DNA of 34,433 nucleotides from positions 1-34,433 of the forward strand of contig NZ_PSRR01000054.1 in assembly GCF_004296405.1 (NCBI RefSeq), written 5' to 3'. Position numbers and translations under genes: made by a program. Shown here in pieces: positions 23,369 to 33,400 of the stretch. The DNA is from Bradyrhizobium sp. Leo170 (GTDB taxonomy: Bacteria > Pseudomonadota > Alphaproteobacteria > Rhizobiales > Xanthobacteraceae). The stretch's first letter is position 1, and each line of letters starts with the position of its first letter. The notes under the pieces were generated by a model. It worked only from the letters and a program-made list of their open reading frames with translations, searched no databases and was not told where the DNA came from.

Positions 23369-24961
23369 TTATTCCGATTTGACCATCCAGTAGGGCAGCA
23401 CCTGGTTGTCCGGGCGCTGCACCACTTTCAATTTCTTCGAGACGCCCCAGGCCAGCGCCTGCTGATGCAGCGGGATGTAGGCCCAGTCCTTCATCGCGAT
23501 CTCGAAGCCGGCCTTGATCAACTGGTCGCGCTTGGCGGTGTCGGTCTCCTGCAGCACCTTGTCGGCGATGTCATCGAATTCCTTGTTGCAGTAGCCGCCG
23601 AGATTGGTCTCCCCGCGTGCCGATTTCGGATCGTCGCGGCAGCCCATGATGTCATACATCACGTTGTGCGAGTCGAGCGTGCCGGGCGTCCATCCCAGCA
23701 TGTAGAACGAGGTCTGGTAGCCGCCGGGCTTCAGAATTTTTGCAAAATACTGAGCTTTCGGCTGCGCCAGCAGGTTCACCTTCACGCCGATGCGGGCGAG
23801 CATGCCGACCACAGCCTGACAGATCGCGGCGTCGTTGACATAGCGGTCGTTCGGGCAATCCATGGTGACTTCGAAGCCGTCAGGATAGCCGGCTGCGGTC
23901 AGGAGCTTCTTGGCGCCGTCGGGATCGAATTTTGGACGGGTGAAATCCTTCGACGGCGGGTACAATTGCGGCGCGACCATCAGTGCTGACGGCGTCGAGA
24001 GCCCGCGCATCACGCGGTTCTTGATCAGTTCGATATCGATCGCCTTGTAGAAGGCTTCGCGGACGCGCACATCCTTGAACGGGTTCTTGCCCTTGATGTT
24101 GGAGTAGAGCAGTTCATCGCGGCTCTGGTCCATGCCGAGGAAAATGGTGCGGATCTCCGGTCCCTTCAGCACCTGCGCGTTCGGACTGGAATCGACGCGC
24201 GAGATGTCCTGGATCGGAACCGGTTCGATGATGTCGACCTCGCCCGAGAGCAGTGCGGCGACGCGGGTCGCATCGGAGGCGATCGGGGTGAAGACAATTT
24301 CCTTCAAATTGTGTTCGGGCTTCTGCCACCAGTTCGGATTGACCTTGAACACCGTCTTCACGCCGGGCTGATGGCTTTCGATCATGAAAGGCCCGGTGCC
24401 GTTGGCGTTGAGCGAGGCAAAGCTCGGCGTTGTGGCTGATGCCGGCGTGGGCTGTGTGGCGTTGTTCGCCTCGGCCCACTTCTTGTCCATGATGTACCAG
24501 GTATCCCATTGCGAATTCAGGATGGGATTGGGCGAGGTCAGGATGAAATCGACGGTGTAGTCGTCGACCTTGACGACCTTGGCGTCGGCGGGAATGCGGG
24601 TCTGCAGATTGGAGCCCTTGGCGCGGACGCGGTCGGCAGAAAACACCACGTCGTCGGCGGTGAAGGGGTCGCCGTTCTGGAATTTCACGTTCTTGCGCAG
24701 ATGAAAGCGCCAACGGGTCGGCTCCGGCGTCTCCCAGCTTTCGGCGAGCGCCGGGATGATCTTCAGATCCTTGTCGCGCGCGGTGAGACCTTCATAGACC
24801 TGGCCGAGATGGGCATGGGTGGTCGTCTCGTTCAGCGTATGCGGATCCAGCGATTTGAGATCGCCCTGATTGGCGTAGCGCAGCGTCTGGGCCGAAACAG
24901 GTGTCGTCGTCGCAACGATGGCAAGACTTATTGCCGCAAGCAGATGATGACGTACCGACAT
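23369..24961 (-). CDS. Peptide/nickel ABC transporter substrate-binding protein (SBP family 5)
   Basis: This 530-residue periplasmic receptor has a signal peptide at 1-25 (MSVRHHLLAAISLAIV core, ending VSAQ). The family 5 signature follows: LRYANQGDLKSLDPHTLNE at the mature N terminus, ESWETPEPTRWRFHLRKNVKF and FTADDVVFSADR. I place the start at ATG 24961, with an AGG about 7 bp upstream; the frame stays open a further 80 codons but this does not look like protein and would bury the signal peptide. It is the first gene of the five-gene transporter operon that runs down to 19352, with the GGT-like gene beyond, and is divergent from the FAD oxidoreductase at 25158. Confidence 0.93.
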   Translation of the reverse strand: MSVRHHLLAAISLAIVATTTPVSAQTLRYANQGDLKSLDPHTLNETTTHAHLGQVYEGLTARDKDLKIIPALAESWETPEPTRWRFHLRKNVKFQNGDPFTADDVVFSADRVRAKGSNLQTRIPADAKVVKVDDYTVDFILTSPNPILNSQWDTWYIMDKKWAEANNATQPTPASATTPSFASLNANGTGPFMIESHQPGVKTVFKVNPNWWQKPEHNLKEIVFTPIASDATRVAALLSGEVDIIEPVPIQDISRVDSSPNAQVLKGPEIRTIFLGMDQSRDELLYSNIKGKNPFKDVRVREAFYKAIDIELIKNRVMRGLSTPSALMVAPQLYPPSKDFTRPKFDPDGAKKLLTAAGYPDGFEVTMDCPNDRYVNDAAICQAVVGMLARIGVKVNLLAQPKAQYFAKILKPGGYQTSFYMLGWTPGTLDSHNVMYDIMGCRDDPKSARGETNLGGYCNKEFDDIADKVLQETDTAKRDQLIKAGFEIAMKDWAYIPLHQQALAWGVSKKLKVVQRPDNQVLPYWMVKSE

Positions 24962-25016
24962 TTGAACCTGTTCCCCGTCTTGGTCCCGCGATGCGCACTG
25001 TTGGTAGGATATTGCA

Positions 25017-25031
25017 TGCCAATGTTGCCAA
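25017..25031. promoter_or_regulatory. Possible regulatory direct repeat in the divergent spacer
   Basis: Two TGCCAA hexamers (25017-25022 and 25026-25031) lie 9 bp apart in the 196-bp spacer between the divergent peptide receptor and oxidoreductase genes. Half-sites of this kind could bind a regulator shared by both. The only other signal is a TTGACG at 25107-25112 without a good -10. The evidence is weak. Confidence 0.2.
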
Positions 25032-25157
25032 AGTTTACCGGGTGCGCAAGCGCGATTTCCCGTAGAAGATGAGATGAGTTTGCGCAGCCGTGCCGCAATG
25101 ATTAGCTTGACGCTCGCTGGTCGGGCGTGCGCGTGACATTGAACTTTCGGAGTAAGG

Positions 25158-26411
25158 ATGGCGGAACTAAGGGCCGACGTCATTGTCCTGGGGGCTGGCA
25201 TGGTCGGTGTCGGTGCCGCCTTGCATCTGCAAAAACGAGGCCGCGATGTCGTCCTGGTCGACCGGCACGATGCCGCTGGCGAGGAGACGAGTTACGGCAA
25301 CACCGGCATCATCGAATGCGCCTCGGTTTTTCCTTACATGTTCCCGCGGGATTTCGGCGAGCTCCTCCGCTATGCGCTGAACCGCGCGCCGCAGGTGCGC
25401 TACCGCGTCGCCGACCTGCCGATCTTCCTGCCATGGCTCGCGCGCTATTATTTTGCCTCCTCGGCTGAGGGTGCGTTGCACAGCGCGCTCGCCGAGATGC
25501 CGCTGATCCGGCAGAGCCTGATCGAGCACGAGGCGTTGATTGCAGAAGCCGGCGTCCCGGAATTGCTGCGCAAGACCGGCTGGATCAAACTCTATCGCAG
25601 CAAAGCGACCTTCGCCAAGGCCGTGCGCGATACTGAGCGTGCGAAGCAATATGGCGTCACCAACGAAGTCCTCGATGCCAAGGGCATCGCCGCGCGCGAG
25701 CCGAACCTGTCGGGTGACTTCGCTGGCGCAGTATATTCGCCGGCGCCGGGCTCGGTCGCCGATCCCGGCGGGTTGGCAAAGGCCTATGCCGCGCTGTTCG
25801 GCCGCAGGAGCGGCCGTTTCTTTGTCGGCGACGCCCGCACGCTCGAACAATCCGGCGGACGATGGCGCGTGGCAATCAGCGAGGGCAGTGTGACTGCCCG
25901 CGAGGTGGTGGTCGCGATGGGCCCGTGGTCCGACCAGGTATTCGGCCCGCTCGGCTATTCGATCCCGCTTCAGGTCAAGCGCGGCTATCATTTGCACCTG
26001 AAGCCGGGCGGCAATGCCGTGCTCAATCATCCTGTGCTCGATTCCGATCTCGGTTATTGTCTGGCGCCGATGAACCGCGGCATCCGGCTGACCACCGGCG
26101 TCGAGTTCGCCCATCGCGACGCACCGGCGTCCCCGGTGCAGGTCGAGCGGGCGGTGCCGCGGGCGCGCAACCTGTTCCCGCTCGGCGATCCGGTGGAGGC
26201 CAAGCCCTGGAAGGGCGCGCGGCCCTGCCTGCCCGACATGCTGCCGGTGATCGGCAAGGCGCCGCGCCACCCCGGGCTCTGGTTCGATTTCGGCCATCAG
26301 CACCACGGATTGACGCTCGGGCCCGTGAGCGGCCGGCTGCTTGCGGAGATGATGACCGGCGAGACGCCGTTTGCGGATGCGAAGCCGTTTGCGGTGGAGC
26401 GCTTTGGTTGA
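25158..26411 (+). CDS. FAD-dependent D-amino-acid dehydrogenase-like oxidoreductase (DadA/DAO family)
   Basis: This 417-residue flavoprotein opens with the Rossmann FAD motif VIVLGAGMVGVGAALHL (G12, G14, G17), then LVDRHDAAGEETSYGNTGII, the DadA-type second motif. The C-terminal FAD contact is GHQHHGLTLGPVSG. The family oxidises amine or imino groups of D-amino acids and related amines, passing electrons to quinones or oxygen. The start ATG 25158 follows GGAG at 25149-25152. It is transcribed away from the peptide transporter/GGT operon, so its amino acid substrate may come from that uptake route; this is inferred. It lacks the membrane anchor seen in some relatives. Confidence 0.87.
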   Translation: MAELRADVIVLGAGMVGVGAALHLQKRGRDVVLVDRHDAAGEETSYGNTGIIECASVFPYMFPRDFGELLRYALNRAPQVRYRVADLPIFLPWLARYYFASSAEGALHSALAEMPLIRQSLIEHEALIAEAGVPELLRKTGWIKLYRSKATFAKAVRDTERAKQYGVTNEVLDAKGIAAREPNLSGDFAGAVYSPAPGSVADPGGLAKAYAALFGRRSGRFFVGDARTLEQSGGRWRVAISEGSVTAREVVVAMGPWSDQVFGPLGYSIPLQVKRGYHLHLKPGGNAVLNHPVLDSDLGYCLAPMNRGIRLTTGVEFAHRDAPASPVQVERAVPRARNLFPLGDPVEAKPWKGARPCLPDMLPVIGKAPRHPGLWFDFGHQHHGLTLGPVSGRLLAEMMTGETPFADAKPFAVERFG

Positions 26412-26556
26412 CCCTGGCGGGCGATGCCTGCCGCCTGCCACCATCGTCCCGCTTGCGCGACGAGCCCTCTCGCGGCGATACTGCACCACGGCATGATCCG
26501 TTCGAAGAATCGATTCCCGGGTCATGTTCATGCGTCAACTGCATTGAGGAGCGGTC

Positions 26557-26805
26557 ATGAAGGTCAACGTCGAAATAGATTGCACGCCGCTCGAAGCCCG
26601 GCAGTTCTTCGGCCTGCCAGATGTCGCGCCGATGCAGACGGCGGTCATGGAAAAGCTGCAGCAGCAGATGACCTCGAACATCGAGAAAGTCTCGCCGGAA
26701 GCTTTGATGCAGAGCTGGCTCGATCCCAAACTGGCCGAGCGTTTCCAAGACATGTTCGTGGCGATGGCCGGCCTCGGCAGCACCTCGAAGAAGGACAGGA
26801 AATAG
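26557..26805 (+). CDS. Small conserved protein, DUF6489-like
   Basis: This is an 82-residue soluble, probably helical protein: MKVNVEIDCTPLEARQFFGL, then DVAPMQTAVMEKLQQQM and a C-terminal Lys/Arg tail. I think it belongs to the small DUF6489 family of alphaproteobacteria; its function is not known. The start has AGGAG shortly upstream (26547-26551). The next gene begins directly after its stop (TAG then ATG at 26806), so the two are almost certainly co-translated. The 145 bp before it (26412-26556) shows no further gene or clear promoter. Confidence 0.8.
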   Translation: MKVNVEIDCTPLEARQFFGLPDVAPMQTAVMEKLQQQMTSNIEKVSPEALMQSWLDPKLAERFQDMFVAMAGLGSTSKKDRK

Positions 26806-27606
26806 ATGACGGCCGTGGATGGCAGCCGTGAGGAGAGCGAACGCCGGCTGCGTCCACCGAACATCTGTCTGATGCTGGCCGAGGGCAGGGGCCTGTTCGA
26901 GTTCAATTCGAGCCTCCTGCTGCTGCCGCTCTTGATGCGCGCGCCGAAAGGGGACGGCCATCCGGTGCTGACGCTGCCGGGTTTCCTGGCGAGCGACCTG
27001 TCGATGGCGCCGATGCGGCGGTACCTGAAGGCGCTCGGCTATGACACCTATGCCTGGAGCCTGGGCCGCAATGTCGGCGGCCTCAGGCGGATGCGCGCGT
27101 CGCTGCGCGATCTGTTGCAGCGGATCAGCGACTCCACCGGGCGCAAGGTGAGCATCGTCGGCTGGAGCCTTGGCGGCGTCTATGCGCGTGACTTGGCGCT
27201 GAACGCGCCGGAGATGGTGCGCTCCGTCATCACGCTCGCCAGCCCCTTTGCCGGCGATATCCGCGCCACCAACGCGACGCGGCTCTACGAGGCGCTGACA
27301 GGCGAGGGCGTGGATGACATTCCCGAGGTCCGGCAGGCGATCGCCGGTGACATGCCGGTGCCGGCCACCTCGATCTACTCGCGCGCCGACGGCATCGTGA
27401 ACTGGCGAACCAGCGTGCAGCGCCCGTCGGCAACGGCCGAAAATATCGAGGTGCTGCTCGCGAGCCATATCGGGCTCGGCGTCAATCCCGCGGCGCTCTG
27501 GGCGGTCGCCGACCGCCTGGCGCAGGCGGAGGGCGAGTTCAGGCATTTTGATCGGTCCGGCCCCTTTGCCATTGCCTATCCACCCCCGGAACAGGCACAA
27601 TCCTGA
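26806..27606 (+). CDS. Alpha/beta hydrolase (esterase/lipase-like)
   Basis: This 266-residue hydrolase has oxyanion-hole region VLTLPGFLASD (about 54-64), nucleophile elbow GWSLGG with Ser 121, candidate Asp 195 in YSRADGIVNW and His 221 in ASHIGLGVNPA, so the catalytic triad is complete. The GxSxG context and the downstream wax ester synthase make an acyl ester the likely substrate class. It directly follows the DUF6489-like gene, and the wax synthase gene starts 74 bp downstream. There is no signal peptide, so it acts in the cytoplasm. Confidence 0.87.
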   Translation: MTAVDGSREESERRLRPPNICLMLAEGRGLFEFNSSLLLLPLLMRAPKGDGHPVLTLPGFLASDLSMAPMRRYLKALGYDTYAWSLGRNVGGLRRMRASLRDLLQRISDSTGRKVSIVGWSLGGVYARDLALNAPEMVRSVITLASPFAGDIRATNATRLYEALTGEGVDDIPEVRQAIAGDMPVPATSIYSRADGIVNWRTSVQRPSATAENIEVLLASHIGLGVNPAALWAVADRLAQAEGEFRHFDRSGPFAIAYPPPEQAQS

Positions 27607-27680
27607 TCGACGCCGCAGCAAGCGGCCGTCCGAATGAGAGCGCCATCAAGGCGCCGCACGACAATCACCGGGAGGAAGCC

Positions 27681-29228
27681 ATGGCCGACGCCAAGAAACT
27701 GTCGTCGCTGGACGCGTCGTTTCTCTATCTGGAAACGCCGGAAATGCCGATGCATGTCGGGAGCATGGCGATCTTCCGATTGCCCGACGACTACAAGGGC
27801 GACTTTTTCGAAGACTTCAAGGCGATGATCGCCTCGCGATTGCACATCGCGCCGATCCTGAAATCGCGCCTGGAGAAGGCGCCGCTCGACATCGACCACC
27901 CTTCCTGGGTGGAGGACGATCAGTTCGACATCGACCGCCACATCTTCCGCGGCAGCCTGCCGGCGCCTCATGACCGCGCCACGCTGGAGCGCCTCGTCGG
28001 CTGGATCCACGCGAAGCTGCTCAATCGCGCCCGGCCCTTGTGGGAGTTCTACGTCTTCGAGGGCATGCAGAACAACGAGATCGGTCTCTATTCCAAGATG
28101 CATCATGCCTGCATCGATGGCGGCGCGGGTGCTGCGCTCACCAGCATGATCTACGACATCTCGCCGATCCCGAGGAAGGTCGACCCGCCGACCGCGCGGA
28201 AGGTCGCGCAGGAACCGCGCGACATCGCGGCGAACCTGATCGATTCCTATCAGCAGCTCTGGACCCAGCCGTTCGATGCCGCGGCGCCGCCAAGGACGAT
28301 CGAGCTGCCGCGCTCGGGCAAGAGCGATCTGGGCTCGATCCTGTTCGACAACGCCATGTTCCAGATCGAGAACGCGATCAAGTTCGCAAGCAGCGTGCCG
28401 GCAATGCTGAAAAGCGTGTCGGAGGTCATGACAAAGGTCTCGGATCCGAAATCGCGCGAAAGCCTCGCCAGCATGGTGTCGCCGCCGACCATCCTGAACA
28501 AGGCGATCTCCTCGGAGCGCAGCTTCGCCGGCACGTCGGTCTCGCTGTCGCGCGCCAAGGCGGTGGCAAAGGCGGCCGGAGGCAAGCTCAACGACGTCGT
28601 GCTGGCGCTCGCCTCCGGCGTGGTGCGCCGCCATTTGATCAGCCAGGGCGCGCTGCCGAACAAGTCGCTGACCGCAGCGGTGCCGATCTCGCTGCGTGAG
28701 GAAGGCAATACCGAGTCGAACAACCAGGTGTTCGGCATGATCTGCTCGATCGCGACCAACATCGAGGATCCCAAGGCGCGGCTGGAAGCGATCATCGCGC
28801 AATCCACCAAGGCGAAGGAGATGTCGCACCCGCTGCGGGCTTTCATGCCGCAGGTCTCCAACGTCTCGATGCTGGGCGCGCCGATCCTGGTGCAGATCCT
28901 GGCGCTGCTCTACAGCCGCTCGGACCTGTCGAACGTGCTGCCGCCCGCGGCGAACATCACCGTCTCCAATGTGCCGGGGCCAAGACAGACGCTCTATGCG
29001 GCCGGTGCGGAACTGCTGCATATCTTCCCGGTGTCGATCGCGACCCACGGCCTTGCGCTCAACATCACCGTGCAGAGCTATCGCGACCAGCTCGATTTCG
29101 GCTTCGTCGCCGGGGCCAATATCATTCCGCATGTGCAGGTTTTGTGCGACATGCTGCCACCCGAATTCGAGGCGCTGGAGGCGGCGTTCATGCCGCCTCC
29201 AGCCGAGACCAAGAGCGCCGCTGAATAA
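27681..29228 (+). CDS. Wax ester synthase / diacylglycerol acyltransferase (WS/DGAT)
   Basis: This 515-residue acyltransferase joins acyl-CoA to a fatty alcohol or diacylglycerol at the inner face of the membrane, making neutral storage lipid. The catalytic HHxxxDG motif is intact as HHACIDG (residues 141-147), and the family's second landmark, NDVVLALASGVVRR, and the C-terminal NVPGPRQTLYAAGA are also there. The N terminus SSLDASFLYLETPEMPMHVGS is characteristic. The start is ATG 27681, with GGAGG at 27671-27675. The length (about 450-520 expected) is normal. It sits between two alpha/beta hydrolases and upstream of the CYP102-type P450, in keeping with fatty acid or wax metabolism. Confidence 0.93.
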   Translation: MADAKKLSSLDASFLYLETPEMPMHVGSMAIFRLPDDYKGDFFEDFKAMIASRLHIAPILKSRLEKAPLDIDHPSWVEDDQFDIDRHIFRGSLPAPHDRATLERLVGWIHAKLLNRARPLWEFYVFEGMQNNEIGLYSKMHHACIDGGAGAALTSMIYDISPIPRKVDPPTARKVAQEPRDIAANLIDSYQQLWTQPFDAAAPPRTIELPRSGKSDLGSILFDNAMFQIENAIKFASSVPAMLKSVSEVMTKVSDPKSRESLASMVSPPTILNKAISSERSFAGTSVSLSRAKAVAKAAGGKLNDVVLALASGVVRRHLISQGALPNKSLTAAVPISLREEGNTESNNQVFGMICSIATNIEDPKARLEAIIAQSTKAKEMSHPLRAFMPQVSNVSMLGAPILVQILALLYSRSDLSNVLPPAANITVSNVPGPRQTLYAAGAELLHIFPVSIATHGLALNITVQSYRDQLDFGFVAGANIIPHVQVLCDMLPPEFEALEAAFMPPPAETKSAAE

Positions 29229-29239
29229 GGATTGTCTCG

Positions 29240-30232
29240 ATGATGGAAATGCCCCCGCTGCAATTCGCCCAGACCAACGGCATCCGCATGGGCTTCTATG
29301 ACGCCGGACCCAAGACCGACAAGCCGCCGATGGTGCTCTGCCACGGCTGGCCGGAGCTCGCCTTCTCCTGGCGCCACCAGATCAAGGCGCTGAGCGAAGC
29401 CGGCATCCGCGCGATCGCGCCGGATCAGCGCGGCTATGGCGTAACCGACCGGCCGGAGCCGGTCGAGGCCTATGATATCGAGCAACTGACCGCCGATCTC
29501 GTCGGCCTGCTCGATCATCTCCAGATCGACAAGGCCATCTTCGTCGGTCACGACTGGGGCGGCTTCGTCGTCTGGCAGATGCCGCTTCGGTATCCCGACC
29601 GTGTCGCCGGTGTGGTCGGCATCAATACCCCGCATACCAACCGTGCCTGGGCCGATCCGATCGAGCTTTTGCGCAAGCGGTTCGGCGAGCAGATGTATAT
29701 CGTCCAGTTCCAGGATCCCGCGCACGAGCCGGACAAGATCTTTGGAAGCCGGGTCGAGCAGACCTTTGATGCATTCATGCGCAAGCCGGCGCGGCGGCCC
29801 GATGCTCCTGCCGAAGAGGTCGTGGCCGGCGTCGGCGCATCGCCGCGGCTCAACCTGGCTTTCCCGCAGATGATCGCGAATTACGATGCCGCGCACGATC
29901 CGCGCACACCGATCCTGTCGCCGGAAGAGAAGCAGGTGTTCGTCGACGCCTTCACCAAGACCGGCTTCACCGGCGGCATCAATTGGTACCGCAACATGTC
30001 GCGCAACTGGCAACGCTCCGAAGGGCTCGATCACACCGTGCGGGTGCCGTCGCTGATGATCATGGCCGAGAACGACGCCGTGCTGCCGCCGTCGTCGGCC
30101 GACGGGATGGAGAAGCTGATTCCCGATCTCGAAAAGTATCTGGTCGGGGACAGCGGCCATTGGACGCAGCAGGAGAAGCCGGAAGAAGTCAGCGCCAAGT
30201 TGATCGAATGGCGTAGAAGGCGGTTTGGGTGA
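29240..30232 (+). CDS. Alpha/beta hydrolase, epoxide hydrolase-like
   Basis: This 330-residue enzyme has the epoxide hydrolase signature: oxyanion motif HGWPE (35-39), nucleophile Asp 105 in GHDWGG and base His 307 in SGHWTQQ, with an acid candidate Asp in MAENDAVLP. Asp instead of Ser at the elbow excludes an ordinary esterase and favours opening of epoxides (haloalkane dehalogenases share the Asp but differ around the elbow). The start is ATG 29240 or the ATG right behind it, with AAGG at 29227-29230. It lies between the WS/DGAT gene and the P450-reductase fusion; an epoxide made by a P450 on an unsaturated fatty acid would be a natural substrate, by inference. Confidence 0.9.
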   Translation: MMEMPPLQFAQTNGIRMGFYDAGPKTDKPPMVLCHGWPELAFSWRHQIKALSEAGIRAIAPDQRGYGVTDRPEPVEAYDIEQLTADLVGLLDHLQIDKAIFVGHDWGGFVVWQMPLRYPDRVAGVVGINTPHTNRAWADPIELLRKRFGEQMYIVQFQDPAHEPDKIFGSRVEQTFDAFMRKPARRPDAPAEEVVAGVGASPRLNLAFPQMIANYDAAHDPRTPILSPEEKQVFVDAFTKTGFTGGINWYRNMSRNWQRSEGLDHTVRVPSLMIMAENDAVLPPSSADGMEKLIPDLEKYLVGDSGHWTQQEKPEEVSAKLIEWRRRRFG

Positions 30233-30278
30233 GGGGCGGCGGTGGTGAAGGTATCACTGCGAGCAAAGGAGCGCCGCG

Positions 30279-30383
30279 GTCATTCCGGGGCGATGCGCCA
30301 GCATCGAGCCCGGAATCCATTTCTCCGCCTGCGCATGCGGCCCGATGGATTCCGGGCTCGCGCTCTGCGCGCCCCGGAATGAC
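30279..30383. repeat. Inverted repeat (hairpin element)
   Basis: The outer arms GTCATTCCGGGGCG (30279) and CCCCGGAATGAC (ending 30383), with inner arms around AGCCCGGAATCCAT and ATGGATTCCGGGCT, form a cruciform-capable element. It lies between the epoxide hydrolase gene and the P450 fusion. Confidence 0.85.
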
Positions 30384-30421
30384 GGGATGAGATCGAGGCG
30401 AGATCAGGAGACATTCCCCAC

Positions 30422-33400
30422 ATGGCATCCGGCAACCGACTGAGTCCGATCCCGCATCCGCCGACCATGCCCGTGGTCGGCAACATGCTGTCGCTGGATT
30501 CGACCGCGCCGGTGCAGCATCTGGTGCGGCTCGCCAAGGAGCTCGGACCGATCTACTGGCTCGACATGATGGGCGCCCCGCTCGTGATCGTCTCCGGCCA
30601 CGATCTGGTCGACGAGCTCTCCGACGAAAAACGCTTCGACAAGGCGGTGCGCGGCTCGCTGCGGCGCGTGCGCGCGGTCGGCGGCGATGGCCTGTTCACC
30701 GCCGACACCAAGGAGCCGAACTGGAGCAAGGCGCACAACATCCTGCTGCAGCCGTTCGGCAACCGTGCCATGCAGTCCTATCATCCGAGCATGGTCGATA
30801 TCGCCGAGCAGCTCGTGAAGAAATGGGAGCGGCTCAACGCCGACGAGGAGATCGACGTCGTCCACGACATGACGGCGCTGACACTCGACACGATCGGGCT
30901 CTGCGGCTTCGACTACCGCTTCAATTCGTTCTATCGCCGCGACTACCATCCCTTCGTGGAGTCGCTGGTGCGCTCGCTCGAGACCATCATGATGACCCGC
31001 GGCCTGCCGCTGGAACGGCTGTGGATGCAGAAGCGGTGCAAGACGCTCACTGAGGACGTCGCGTTCTTGAACAAGATGGTCGACGAGATCATCGCCGAGC
31101 GCAGGCGGAGCCAGGCCGATGTCGGCGAGGGCCAGAAGGACATGCTGGCCGCGATGATGACCGGCGTCGACCGCGTCACCGGCGAGCAGCTCGACGACGT
31201 CAACATCCGCTACCAGATCAACACATTCCTGATCGCGGGCCATGAGACCACGAGCGGCCTGCTGTCGAGCACGATCTATGCGCTGTTGAAACACCCCGAG
31301 GTGCTGAAGAAGGCGTATGAAGAGGTCGACCGCGTGCTCGGCCCCGATATCAACGCCAAGCCGACCTATCAGCAGGTCACCCAGCTCACCTACATCACGC
31401 AAATCCTGAAAGAGTCGCTGCGGCTATGGCCGCCGGCACCGGCCTATGGCATCGCACCGCTGCAGGACGAGACCATCGGCGGCAAATACAAGCTGAAGAA
31501 GAATACCTTCATCACTGTCCTCGTGATGGCGCTGCACCGCGACCCCGGTGTCTGGGGTCCGCATCCGGACGTCTTCGATCCCGAGAATTTCAGCCGCGAG
31601 GCCGAGGCCAAGCGGCCGATCAATGCCTGGAAGCCGTTCGGCAACGGCCAGCGTGCCTGCATCGGCCGCGGCTTTGCGATGCATGAAGCGGCGCTCGCGC
31701 TCGGCATGATCCTACAGCGCTTCAAGCTGATCGACGTTCATCGCTACCAGATGCATCTGAAGGAAACGCTGACGATCAAGCCCGAGGGCTTCAAGATCAA
31801 GGTGCGCACGCGCGAGGACAGGGAACGCGGCGCCTTCGCTGGGGCGGCTGCGGCGGCATCGGCCGCGCCAAGGACGCCGCGGCCAAAACCGCGTCTTGGG
31901 CACAACACGCCGATGCTGGTGCTCTACGGCTCCAATCTCGGCTCGGCCGAGGAACTGGCGACGCGGATGGCCGATCTCGCCGAGGTCAATGGCTTCGACA
32001 CCAGGCTCGGTCCGCTCGACGACTATGTCGGCAAGCTGCCGAAGGATGGCGGCGTCCTGATCATCTGCGCCTCCTACAATGGCGCGCCGCCGGACAACGC
32101 GACGGAGTTCGTCAAATGGCTCGGCAGCGATCTGCCGAAGGACGCGTTTGGCGGCGTGCGCTACGCGGTGTTCGGCTGCGGCAACAGCGATTGGGCGGCG
32201 ACGTACCAGTCGGTGCCGCGGTTGATCGACGAGCAGCTCACCGCGCACGGCGCGCGCGCGCCGTCTATCCGCGCGGCGAGGGCGATGCGCGCGCCGATCT
32301 CGACGGTCAGTTTCAGAAATGGTTTCCGGCTGCCGCGCAGGTCGCGACCAAGGAATTCGGGATCGACTGGAATTTCACCCGCACACCTGAGGACGAGCCG
32401 CTCTATGCGGTCGAGCCGGTGGCGCCGACCTCGGTCAACACCATCGTCGCGCAGGGCGGCGCGGTTGCGATGAAGGTGCTGGAGAATGCGGAACTGCAGA
32501 ACAAGTCCGGCGCCAATCCGTCCGAGCGTTCGACGCGGCACATCGAGGTGCAACTGCCGCCCGGCATCACCTACCGCGTCGGCGATCACTTGAGCGTGGT
32601 GCCGCGCAACGATCCGACGCTGGTCGACCAGGTCGCGCGCCGCTTCGGCTTCCTGCCAGCGGACCAGATCCGGCTGCAAGTGGCGGAAGGCCGCCGCGCG
32701 CAGTTGCCGGTCGGCGACGCGATCTCGGTCGGGCGATTGCTCACCGAATTCGTGGAGCTGCAGCAGGTCGCAACCCGCAAGCAGATCCAGATCATGGCCG
32801 AGCATACGCGCTGCCCGATCACGAAGCCGAAGCTGCTCGCCTATGCCGGCGACGACGATGCATCCGGCGACCGTTATCGCAGCGAGGTGATGGGCAAGTG
32901 CAAATCGGTGTTCGATCTCCTGGAGGAACATCCGGCCTGCGAATTGCCGTTCCACATCTATCTCGAAATGCTGTCGCTGCTGGCGCCGCGTTACTATTCG
33001 ATCTCGTCCTCGCCGTCAGGCGATCCCGCGCGCTGCAGCGTCACCGTCGGCGTGGTGGAGGCGCCGGCAAGTTCGGGCCGCGGCATCTACAAGGGTATCT
33101 GCTCGAACTATCTTTCCGGCCGCCGCGTCGGCGACACCATCCATGCCACCGTGCGCGAGACCAAGGCCGGCTTCCGGTTGCCGGACGATGCGTCGGTGCC
33201 GCTGATCATGATCGGCCCCGGCACGGGCCTGGCGCCGTTCCGCGGCTTCCTGCAGGAGCGCGCGCATCGGAAGTCGCAGGGCGCCAATCTCGGGCCGGCA
33301 ATGCTGTTCTTCGGCTGCCGCCATCCCGATCAGGATTTCATCTATGCCGATGAGCTGAAGGCGTTCGCGGCCGATGGCGTCACTGAGCTGCACACCGCGT

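Noticed and set aside
25167..26531. 454-codon - strand frame opposite the FAD oxidoreductase
   Set aside because: It is antisense to a gene with a clear FAD motif and ribosome binding site; its own translation shows no family features.
27576..29132. 518-codon - strand frame opposite the wax ester synthase
   Set aside because: It is another GC-skew shadow; the + strand gene has the HHxxxDG motif and a strong ribosome binding site.
32249..32262. Programmed ribosomal frameshift in the P450 fusion
   Set aside because: There is no slippery heptamer or stimulatory element that I can see, and CYP102 proteins are normally encoded in one frame; slippage mutation or sequencing error is simpler.
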